Shown piece by piece: positions 33,815-43,200 of a stretch of DNA of 64,000 bases. This stretch comes from Microthrixaceae bacterium (GTDB lineage Bacteria > Actinomycetota > Acidimicrobiia > Acidimicrobiales > Microtrichaceae). A program made the translations under genes and the position numbers. The notes beneath the pieces were generated by a model that was given only the letters and a program-made list of their open reading frames with translations, was not told where the DNA came from and searched no databases. Within the stretch, counting starts at the first letter, position 1, and each line of letters opens with the position of its first letter. The stretch spans positions 93,116-157,115 of the forward strand of contig JACJWI010000007.1 in NCBI GenBank assembly GCA_020637215.1, in the 5' to 3' direction.

Positions 33815-35383
33815 ATGGCGTTCAGGGAGGTCCCTGTGTTCGAGGTTCGTGAGGTGTTGAGGTTGTGGTTGGACGGAAGGGGGTTGCGGTCGATCGCGGC
33901 GGTGATGCCGCCGGATCGCAAGACGATCCGGCGGGTGGTCGAGGTCGCGGTCAGGTTGGGCCTGGACCGCGACGGTGGGGCAGCTCAGCTTGACGACGAG
34001 TTCGTGGGTTCGGTGATGTCGGAGTTGGCGGTGGGCCGGCCGGATCGTCACGGCGAGTCGTGGGCAGCTATCGCCGGCGAGCACGACCGGATCGCTGGCT
34101 GGGTGGACACGAAGGTGCCGGTGGTGAAGATGTGCGAGCTGCTGGCCCGCCGCTCGGTGGTCGTGCCCGAGCGCACGCTGCACCGCTACGTCGCCGAGCA
34201 CTTCGGGGGCACGCCGGCGGAGTCGACGGTGCCGTTGGCCGACTGCGAGCCCGGCGCCGAGTTGCAGGTCGACTGGGCCAAGCTGGGGTTCATCGTCGAG
34301 TTGGACACGGGCCGGCGGCGCAGTGTGTGGGCGTTGTTGTTCACGTCGGTGTTCAGCCGGCATTGCTTCGTGTGGTTGTCGCACTCCCAGGCGCTCGACG
34401 CGGTGATCGCCGGGTTCGACGCGGCGTGGGCGTTCTTCGGTGGCGTGTTCGCTGTGGTGATCCCCGACAACATGAAGACCATCGTCATCGACGCCGACGC
34501 GACCGAGCCGCGGTTGAACCAGGCGTTCGTCGAGTACGCGCAGTGGGCCGGGTTCTTCGTCGATCCGGCGCGGGTGCGCGCCCCTCAGGACAAGGCTCGG
34601 GTCGAGCGCAACGTCCGGTTCTTGAAGGACTCGTTCTGGGCCGGTGAGAGCTTCGTCGACCTGGGCGAGGCACAGGCCGCCGTCGAGGACTGGTGCCGGG
34701 TGCGGGCCGGGATGCGCACCCATGGCACGACCGGGCTGCGGCCGATCGAGGTGTTCGTCGAGCACGAGGCGCCGGTGCTCGCCCCGGCGCCGGCGGGCCG
34801 TTATGACCTGCCGATCTACCGCGACGCCAAGGTCGCCCGGGACCACCACGTCTAGATCGCGAAGGCGCTCTACTCGGTCCCGGGCGGGCTCATCGGCCAG
34901 ACCGTCGCCGTTCGGGCCGACACGAAGCTGGTGAAGATCTACGCCCGCGGTGTGCTGGTCAAGACCCATGCTCGGGTCCCGGCCGGGCACCGCTCGACCG
35001 ACGTCGAGGACCTCCCAGCGGAGCGGACCGCGTACGCGTTGCGTGACATCGACCGGCTCGTCGCCGACGCGTCGGCCCACGGGGCCGCCGTCGGCGAGTT
35101 CGCGAAGGTGGTCCTGGATCACCCGTTGCCGTGGACGAAGATGCGCCAGGTCTACAAGCTGTTGGGGCTGTGTCGCCGCTACGGCGACGACCGAACCGAC
35201 GCCGCGTGTCGCCGGGCGCTCGATGCCGAGACCGACAGCGTCACCGTCGTCGGCCGCATGCTGGAGCGGGCCCTCGAAGCCGAGACCACCGAGGACGACC
35301 CGGTCCCGGACAACGTGATCCGGGGGCGGTTCGCCCGCGGCGACGACCACTTCGCCGTCACGCCCTCGGGGGTGACCCGATGA
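33815..35383 (+). pseudogene. istA: IS21 transposase IstA, interrupted by an in-frame amber codon
   Basis: The N-terminal part (33815-34855) encodes VFEVREVLRLWLDGRGLRSIA (HTH), the integrase core start ELQVDWAKLGFIVE (first Asp), VVIPDNMKTIVI (second Asp) and APQDKARVERNVRFL (Glu). At 34853-34855 TAG stops the frame, yet the same frame continues without break as IAKALYSVPGGLIGQTVAVR to the stop at 35381-35383. A single CAG to TAG change would explain it. The catalytic core precedes the stop, so a truncated protein could be made, but the C-terminal part is lost unless readthrough occurs. Confidence 0.88.
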
Positions 35384-36138
35384 ACCCCACCCCGATCATC
35401 GACGCCGACCTGGTCGCCACGCTGCGCAAGCTCAAGTTGGGCCGCCTAGCCGACACCCTGCCCGAACGGCTCGCGCTCGCGAAGACCAACAAGCTGTCCC
35501 ACGCCGAGTTCCTCCAGGTCCTGCTCTCCGACGAGGTCACCCGACGCGACGCCGCTTCCGCGGACCGGCGGGGCCGCACCGCCGGGCTGGAGCCGACCAT
35601 GCGCCTCGAGCACTGGGACGCCACCACCGACGCCGCCTTCGACCACAAGCTCTGGGACGAGCTGTGCTCCCTGCGCTTCGTCGAGAACGCCAACAACGTG
35701 TTGATCATGGGACCCGTCGGTGTCGGCAAGACGTTCCTCGCGACCGCGCTCGGACACATCGCCGTGCGCCGCCGCCACAGCGTCCACTTCGAACGCGCCG
35801 ACCGACTCCACAAGCGACTACGGACAGCGAAGCTCGACAACAGTCACGACGCCGAGCTCCGCAAGCTCCTGCGCGTCGACCTGTTGATCCTCGACGACTT
35901 CGCGCTCGGCGGGCTCAACCAAGCCGACACCGACGACCTCTACGAGATCGTCGTCGAACGCCACCGCAAGGCATCCACGATCGTGACCTCCAACCGAGAA
36001 CCCATCGAGTGGCTCGCCCTCATGGCCGACCCGCTACTCGCCCAGTCCGCGGTCGACCGGCTCAAGTCAGCCGCCTACGAGCTCGTCGTCGACGGCGACA
36101 GCTACCGCAACCGACAGAAGCCCACCCTCACCACTTGA
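35380..36138 (+). CDS. istB: IS21 ATPase helper protein IstB
   Basis: A 252-residue AAA+ ATPase of the DnaC/IstB type. An N-terminal helical region (ATLRKLKLGRLADTLPERL) is followed by Walker A MGPVGVGKTFLATAL, Walker B VDLLILDDFALG and sensor TIVTSNREPIEW. It regulates target choice by IstA. ATG 35380 overlaps the istA stop. It appears intact, in contrast to istA. Confidence 0.93.
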   Translation: MNPTPIIDADLVATLRKLKLGRLADTLPERLALAKTNKLSHAEFLQVLLSDEVTRRDAASADRRGRTAGLEPTMRLEHWDATTDAAFDHKLWDELCSLRFVENANNVLIMGPVGVGKTFLATALGHIAVRRRHSVHFERADRLHKRLRTAKLDNSHDAELRKLLRVDLLILDDFALGGLNQADTDDLYEIVVERHRKASTIVTSNREPIEWLALMADPLLAQSAVDRLKSAAYELVVDGDSYRNRQKPTLTT

Positions 36139-36261
36139 CCCACCCCGCCACCGGCGACGAGCATCACGCCGCCGACGTCAACACCCCCGCGGGTGGTCCC
36201 ATGCACCTGGCGGAACCCCGGTCCGTTGCATCTGGCGGGCGACAGCCAAACCGGCACCTCA

Positions 36262-36465
36262 CGCGCCGGTCGACTCGACACCGACCGCGTCCAGGGTCAC
36301 GAAGCCGCTCATCCACTCGCGCAGCGCCACATAGCCAGCGGTGTCGGCTCTGAACTCGGCCACGGCGAGCCGCCGAGCTGTCGCGCTGTCGAGCACAGCG
36401 GCGACGTGGATCACCCCGTGGGTGTCGACGCCGCCGGTGACGCGGCGGTCAGGTGCTGTCATCAT
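36262..36465 (-). pseudogene. IS110-family transposase, 5' fragment
   Basis: The frame from ATG 36465 (or 36492) encodes VTGGVDTHGVIHVAAVLDSA, then FRADTAGYVALREWM and VGVESTGA. This is the N terminus of the DEDD (RuvC-like) IS110 transposase, with the first catalytic Asp in GVDTH. It stops exactly where the IS21 right terminus begins, so IS21 inserted into or recombined within this gene. The rest of the transposase is not on the other side of the IS cluster in this window. Confidence 0.82.
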
Positions 36466-36521
36466 GGTCGTGATCCTTCGGTTCGGTTGCAACGGGACGG
36501 GATGACCGGTTGAACTCGCCG

Positions 36522-36597
36522 ACTGACCCCCAACGAAGACCTCGCCGCATGAACACCGGGACCACCACCCGCGGCGACTTCAACAGCGAACGGGACA
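36522..36597 (+). mobile_element. Remnant of an IS256-type right end
   Basis: About 75 nt (CCAACGAAGACCTCGCCGCA ... AACGGGACA) are almost identical to the last coding nucleotides and right terminus of the IS256-type element at 56398-57878 (positions 57805-57877); one extra C is present here. The rest of the element is missing. It marks the edge between the IS cluster and the Rhs region. Confidence 0.85.
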
Positions 36598-36622
36598 TCC
36601 TCCTCTCGGCGCCTTCGCCCCC

Positions 36623-37228
36623 TCACGACTGGCAGCTTTCGCGGGTTGATCTACGAAACTCTCCGGGCGAGATCTCCCTGCCGTCGAGCCAGACCGATCT
36701 TGGCGACAACTCAGATGGACGAAACGTCACGTATGCAACGCCGGTTGCTCCGGTTCTTCCCCTAGACACTGCCAAGGCCACTTCTCCGCCCGAGAGAGCA
36801 GATGATATTGAGCCTGACTCAATCGTATCCGGCGGGAGCGAGTTCAGGTTGATCGGCGTTCCCGTCTCGAGGGGCCGATCAAACCGGGCACTCCAAAGGG
36901 GTCGATCCGTCTCAGGGTCCCAACCCGGATAGGAGCGAAACACCTGCAGTCCGATCACAGCAGAAGAAGGGCATGGCGCAAGCCATGCATTAAGACTATT
37001 CCGGCCGCCGGATGCTCCAATCACTCCCGGCTGTGAGGTCGGAACACACGACGCTGATGAAAGAGCCCCAAGCAAACACCAGGCAACTATTGCGGCGAGA
37101 CGGACGGGCGGTGTTCGTGGTCTAGCGACAGAAAGGGCGATTCGCCACGTAGCATCCGTCCTTGAGACCAGCCTGCCTTTCAAAGGTGTTGTGCTTTCCG
37201 CCCCCGCTGGTCCATTCCTGGATGCCAT
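36623..37228 (-). CDS. Putative small lipoprotein downstream of the Rhs gene (start uncertain)
   Basis: The reading frame contains a hydrophobic stretch LAAIVAWCLLGALSSASC that looks like a signal peptide with a lipobox, followed by about 130 residues with no family I recognise. They include LQVFRSYPGWDPETDRPLW and VALAVSRGRTGATGVAYVTF. No ATG, GTG or TTG sits just before the signal; the nearest ATG (37228) adds about 43 residues and overlaps the 3' end of the Rhs gene, while a non-standard start is possible. The position right after an Rhs C-terminal toxin-like domain is where an immunity gene normally lies, so that role is a hypothesis. Base composition is lower in GC than the chromosome. 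Confidence 0.5.
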   Translation of the reverse strand: MASRNGPAGAESTTPLKGRLVSRTDATWRIALSVARPRTPPVRLAAIVAWCLLGALSSASCVPTSQPGVIGASGGRNSLNAWLAPCPSSAVIGLQVFRSYPGWDPETDRPLWSARFDRPLETGTPINLNSLPPDTIESGSISSALSGGEVALAVSRGRTGATGVAYVTFRPSELSPRSVWLDGREISPGEFRRSTRESCQS

Positions 37229-40200
37229 ATACGACGGGGAACATTGCTCCACCTCCAAACCACGCGTATTGATTCGCATGTTTGCTCTCATGCCTCATCA
37301 TCCTTGCGTCCGGCGTACGTCCCGACATGTAGACGCTCCCCACCGTGGTTCCGCCACGCCCATACCCACCTCGCATGCCCGTGCACACTGACATCCAGTG
37401 AGTGCCATCCCAAGAGCACTTCCCTCGGTGCATTTTGGCCCAGGTTATCCCAAGTTGCGACGCTGGCAGTGTCATGATCACGCGAACCCCGCGCGCTCCC
37501 TTTGAGAACACTCCACCAAGGAATCCTCGTTGGCCCTTTTGGTCCTTACTGCACTTCTTGAACGGATTCCCAAATACGCCGCACATTCCGTCCAGGTCGA
37601 ACGAGTTGAGCGGATCAGTCACGTACGTATAGTCGTTGGCAGTTCCCCCCTCGACCGGATCAATCTCCAGGAAGCGACCTGTGGTGACGCTGTAGGGACG
37701 CGCTCCCATCTCGATCGTCTGAAGCAGGTTGCCTTGCCGCTCGAGGGGCCGTTGATGGCGGCCGAGCCAGCCGTTGTCGAATGCTCCCGTGCTGTTGTCG
37801 GGGTTGTCGCCGAGGGCTTGGCCGTCGGGGTTGTAGGTGAGGGTGGTGCCTTGCTTGACGCCGTTTCCGTTGGTGATGGCGAGGGTGTCGCCGTGGATGT
37901 TGGACAGGGACCACACGTCGGTCGTTGAGTTCCCGCGCGAGGTGAGCGTCGCGCCGCCGGGCAGTCCGCTCACGGTCTCGGTGACGGTCGTCGAGCAGCT
38001 ACTACCGGAAGGGGCCAGGGTCTGGTCGGGGGTGTCGCCTCCTGCGGTGTAGCTGAAGCAGGCGTTGAGGTTTCCGTTGACTTTGCGGGCGATGATGCGG
38101 TCGGTGACGTCTCGAACGTAGGTGACGCTCGTTGTGGCCGAGGCTGGGGCCGCCCAGCCAATAGCGGCGTTGAACAGCGCGACCGCTGTTGAGTTCAGTG
38201 GTGTTGGGCTGCCGGTGTAGTGGGTCCATCCAACGCGCGGTGCCGGGGCGGTGCCGGTGACCATGGCGGCTCCGGTGCGGTAGCCGAAGAGCGTGGCTTT
38301 GGTGGCGTCACTCGCGATCGTGGCTGCGACGGTTGCGGTGGCGGCGGGCTTGCCCCAGGAGAGGTCGACACCTGAGGAGGCGATGGTGGCGTTTCCAGCG
38401 GACAGGCCCGCACCGAGGCTGGATTGAACACCTGCTGCCGTGACAGCAACCTGTGTCTCGGTGGCGCCGGACGTGCCGCCCTGGTTGGTGCCGGTGCCGG
38501 TCATGCCGAGCTCGTCGTAGAGGAACGGCTCTGCGGAGATGAGCGGCACCGCGACGGACGTGAACTTGGTGCCGATCCCGGCCTGAGTCACCGACTCGGA
38601 CAAGACAATCAGCTGCTTGCCGCTCGCAGAGGATGCAGTGACGGTGTCGTCGTCGCCGATCGTCACGGTCCATCCTGCGTCGATGAGCCGTTGCTGCAGC
38701 CAGGTGTCGCGGGAGGTGAGGGCTGCGGGGCCGCCGACGGCAAGGAGGGCGTTACGGGCCGCGGACGCGTTGGCAGTGGTGGCGCTGTGGCGGTCGGTCT
38801 GGTCGTAGGCGTAACTGTCGGTGCCGAGCGTGGTGGTTCGGCCTCGGGTGTCGTAGGTGACGTTGGTGCCGATCGAGCCTGCCGTGGTGGAGGTGAGGCG
38901 GTCGGCTGCGTCGTAGCACGACTTGGTCGTCGTCGCAGTGCCCGAAGGCAGTGGCTGGTCGGTGACCGATGTCCGGTTGGAGTTCTTGTTGGCAATCAGC
39001 GTCGCGTAGACGGGTGAGGTGGATGGGCAGTCGCTGCCGGAGGGGGTGCCGTAGTTGTAGGTGTAGTGGTGTCCGGGGGCGTAGGCGTCGGTGAGTCGCG
39101 CAGCGCCGTCGTAGGTGTAGTTCGGCCCGGTGGTGTTGGCGTCGCCGGTGGCACCGATGGTGCCGTCGGTTGCTTCGTCGACGATGCGTCCCGCGGCGGA
39201 GCGCGACACGGTGTTGGACGCGATGGCGGTGGATTCGGGGCCGGTCCAGGTGACCGACGTGGCGCGTCCTCGGGTGTCGAAGCCGTTGGTGACGGTGACG
39301 CCGTTGCCGGCGTTGCCTGCCCCGGATGGGTACGTGGTCGAGGTGGCGACGCCCGATGAGGTGTTGTAGGTGGTGGTGGCGATGGGTTGGGAGTTGACCG
39401 ACGAGGTAGTGGGTCGTCCGTTGGAGTCGTATGCCTGCGTGACAGTGCCGTAGCCGGTGGGACCCGTCGTGGTGGTGACGCGTCCCGCCTGGTCATACGC
39501 GGTGGTGGTGGTGCGGCCGAGGGCGTCGGTGTAGGAGATGGTGCGGCCGAGCCAGTCGGTCTTGGTGAGGATCGGGCTCGTCGCCACGGTGCTGGCGGCG
39601 TCGTCGGTGACGCTGGTCCACTCGGCTGTTGCCGGCGCTGCACCGGCGCCGTCGGGGTCGGCCTTGTAGTTGGTGGTCACGACCCGCTGGGGTGAGGATC
39701 CGAAGGCGGGGATGGTCTGGGTGAGGGTTCGGCCGCGTCCGTCGTAGGTGAAACACGTCCAGCCGGTCTCGGCGTTGCGTTTCGTCGCGGCAATCAGGCC
39801 GTCGCCGTGGTAGCGGGTCTCCGAGGTCTGTGCGGTCGCGCTGGCGGCGCCGTCGGGGTCGACAGCGGTGCGGGTCTTTGCGGCACCGCCTTGGTTGATG
39901 GTCTCGGTGGTGCCCGTGGTACACGGGTTGTCCGCGGTGTTGGTCGCTCCGGAGCCTTGGGCCCAGTAGCCGTAGGTGACTGGGGTGGTGGCGGTGCCGG
40001 TGATCCCTGGGAGGGACCGGGTGAGTTGCCGTCGGAACTGTTGGTTCGCGGCGCTGGCGCCCTCATAGGTGTAGACGGTCCGCAGGTTCAGCCCGGCCGG
40101 ATCCGCGACATCCGCGGTTTTCAATCCGAGCTCGGGATTGGTGTACTCCGAGGAGGTCTTCTTTCCGTCTGGGTCCACGGTCGAGGTGACCAGCCCGTAT

Positions 40201-43200
40201 CGGGGAGACAACACTCCCGCGGATACGGCGGTGCTGGAGCCCGGGCGGCCTTGGACGACTTGCAAGGCGGCGTTGCCGGTAAGGTCCTGGTAGTCGACTC
40301 GGACCCGCTTCGTGCCGGAGAATTCGCCGAGGCTGAGGGCGTCGTAGTGGGTCTTCACCCTTGAGCCCGACAGCGGGTAGCTGTATACCGCGACGTCGTC
40401 GATGGTGCCGTTGAACACGAACCAGGCATTGTTGGTGGCGGTCCATCCGTTGGTCCACGCGGAGCCGATCGATCCGATCGGCATGCCAAGCACGTCGGGG
40501 ACGCCGGAGCGGTCTCCGATTTGCGCGCCGTCGAGGTAGAGGGTCTGGGACACACCGTTCGAGGTGAGGGCGACGTGGTGCCACCCGTTGCCGACGACTG
40601 AGCCGGTCGAGACGAGGTTCGCGGCGCCGTAGCCGGGTCCCCAGAGTCCGCCGTAGAGCTTGTTGTCGGTGCCGACGTAGAGGATCGGCGCGTACTTGGT
40701 GCTCGTGGCGTTGCGTTGCCCGTACAGGGCTCCGGCGCCGGTAGCCTTGAACCACATCTCAATGGTGAGACTGCGGCTCGAGATGACGTCGTCGGGCAGC
40801 GTGACGCCGCCGCTCGTCCCGTTGAACGTCACAGCGGTGTCAGGGTCACCGACGATGGCGCCGGTCGCGCCGAGCGTGGGCGAGGAGTAGACGCCGGGGC
40901 TGGAACCTTCGCTGGACGCGTCGACTGCTGTGGTTCCGGTCGTTTCGCCGAGACGCCACCACTGCGACGGACCGTCGTCGCGGATGGTTTGGGTCCACGC
41001 GTTGGCTGTGGACAGTTCGGCTGCTGTGGCGTTGGTGGCTGCGGCGAAGTGCGTCGCGACGCGGGCTGCGGAGAGTCCGTGGCTGTAGATGGCGACGTCG
41101 TCGAGCTTGCCGGAGAACACCCAACCGTCGGTTCGGTTGCCGATCCGTGTCGTGTCGGTGGGCAGTGATGCGGTGGCGACGTTGAACGGTCCGCCGGCTG
41201 GGGTGACGTCGACGCCGTTGACGTAGAGCTTGATGACGAGCCCGGTCGGGGTGGAGATGCGGGTGGCTGCGACGTGGGACCAAGCGTTGACGGGCAGAGC
41301 CGTCGCAGCGGTGACGACGGTGATGACGCCGTTGTTGACCTGGCACCACTCGAGGCGCCCGGCGTTGAGGCGCAGCTCGTAGACGGCTGTGGTTCCGGTG
41401 CTGGTGGAGCGGTCGACGATCATCTGGTAGCCGGTCGTCGTCGACGGGTTGACCCACGCTTCGATCGCCATGTCGCCGGAGAGGTTGAGTGCGTCGGTGC
41501 CGCTTGGGGCGGTGACGTTGACGCCCCTGGCGGTCTCACCGGAGACGCCGGTGCCGCCGACGGTGATCGAGGTGTCGGGGTCGGCGGAACCGCCCTGGTT
41601 CAACGCACCGACAGAGCCGAGGGTCGGGGCTCCGATGTAGGTGCCGGTGACACCGGAGGCGATGTCAGTCGCGGTTGTCGAGCCGGTGGTGTCGTCGAGG
41701 CGCCAGTAGTTGGACGGCTGGTCGGTGGTGACAGCGGCCCGGTAGGCGCCGTTGAATGTGTCGCCGACCTTGATGTCGTCGACGAACAGACGCCCGGCAT
41801 CCGCGCGGACACCGAGCGCGGTCGGGGACGCGAACGTGGCCTGACCGGTGAGGGTGCCGGAGAAGTCGTTGCCGATGGCTGCTCCAGGGAACGCTGCGTT
41901 GGAAGGGGCGCCGCTCCCCCACGACTCGGTGCCCGACGAGGTCGAGTAGAGCGCGGCGGGTCCCGATGCGCTGGTGTTGTTGAACCACTTCGCTGCGAGC
42001 CCGGGAATGCCTTCGTCGTAGGCCGTCGTGGCGTGTGGTGCTGTTGCGGAGGTCTGTCCGATGAACTCTGATGGTGTGCCGGGCCCGTAGGTGTCGGTGG
42101 GCCGGTCCGCTGCGTCGTAGATGGTGGTGGTCTGCAGCCCTGTGGTCGGGTTTGCCAGGTAGTGGTGGTCGATCGTCTTGACGACGCGGTCCTGTTTGTC
42201 GAGGTCGGGGTCCCAGAACGTCTCGATTGCGACGCCGCCCTGATCGATGCTCTGGACTGGTCGACCTGCGGTGTCGATGTCGACGTGCTGGGTCCACCCT
42301 GATGCGTTCACCGATCCCGCGACCGCCACACGTGTTGCGGACTTCGCGCCTGGATATGTGGAGGTGAGGTTCCACGTGTAGGTCTGCTGCGGGCGGGTCC
42401 CTCCAGAGGAAGGTTCCGGGGCGGTGAGCTGGGTGACCATGCCGTCAGTTCCACCGGAGCCGTACGTGACGGTCCACCAGTGCGGATCGGAGGATGGAAC
42501 GTTGGTCGCGGTGAAGACGCTCGATGCGATCAGGTCGTTGGTGTAGCTGTCTCGGACCCCGACGATGCGACCGGCTGCGTCGTAGGCGAAGTCGGTCCGC
42601 GGTCGGACCACGCCGGTGCCGGTGTCACCGGGGTTGACGACGGCCGCAAGGTTGCCAGCGGTGTCGTAGTAGAGGTTGGTGGTGGGTGCGGTGCCGGTCG
42701 AGTTCCGGGTGAACCCGGTGTAGGTAACGAGGCACAGGGTGTAGGACGGCGGCTGTGACGAGGATCCGTCGGTCGGGCAGTTCGCCGTTGAGGGATCCTT
42801 GTAGGTGAGGTCGACGGTGCGGCCGAACGGGTCCTTGATCTGCGTCATGCGCATGGGACCGGACGTGTACAGCCGCGCATACGCGTAGCGGAGCGCGCCG
42901 GGGTTCACGGCGTCAGCGGGTGCGACGACCGACACGATCTGTCCCGTGTCATCGAACAGGTACTGATAGCCGTCGTCGTCGACGAACTCGAACCCGGACG
43001 AAACCGTGACAGAAGTTCCCGCAGCGTTGGTGTAGGTGAATCCATTCGGCTGGCGGCGCAGGACACCGTCCTCATCGGGTGGCGGGGTGAAGCTGTCGCC
43101 GTTGGAGCGCCACACGTGGGCTGCGCCGGAGTCGTCATACAAGGTGACCTGGTTCTCCCCGGGGCTGAGCCGCGAGTAGCCGAGCGTCCCCAACCCGGGT

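Larger units (their letters stand above)
33793..36261 (+). mobile_element. IS21-family element, left end missing
   Basis: It carries istA (with an internal amber stop) and istB in the usual order with an ATGA overlap. The right end appears to be ...CCGGCACCTCA at 36261, where a clean breakpoint separates it from an IS110 transposase fragment. The left terminal repeat is absent: IS3 begins only 22 nt before istA. About 120 nt of non-coding sequence (36139-36261) follows istB and looks like the normal IS21 right-end region. Confidence 0.8.

Noticed and set aside
34853..34855. TAG in istA as a programmed pyrrolysine codon
   Set aside because: No sign of pyrrolysine machinery and no reason in IS21 transposases; a point nonsense mutation or error is simpler.
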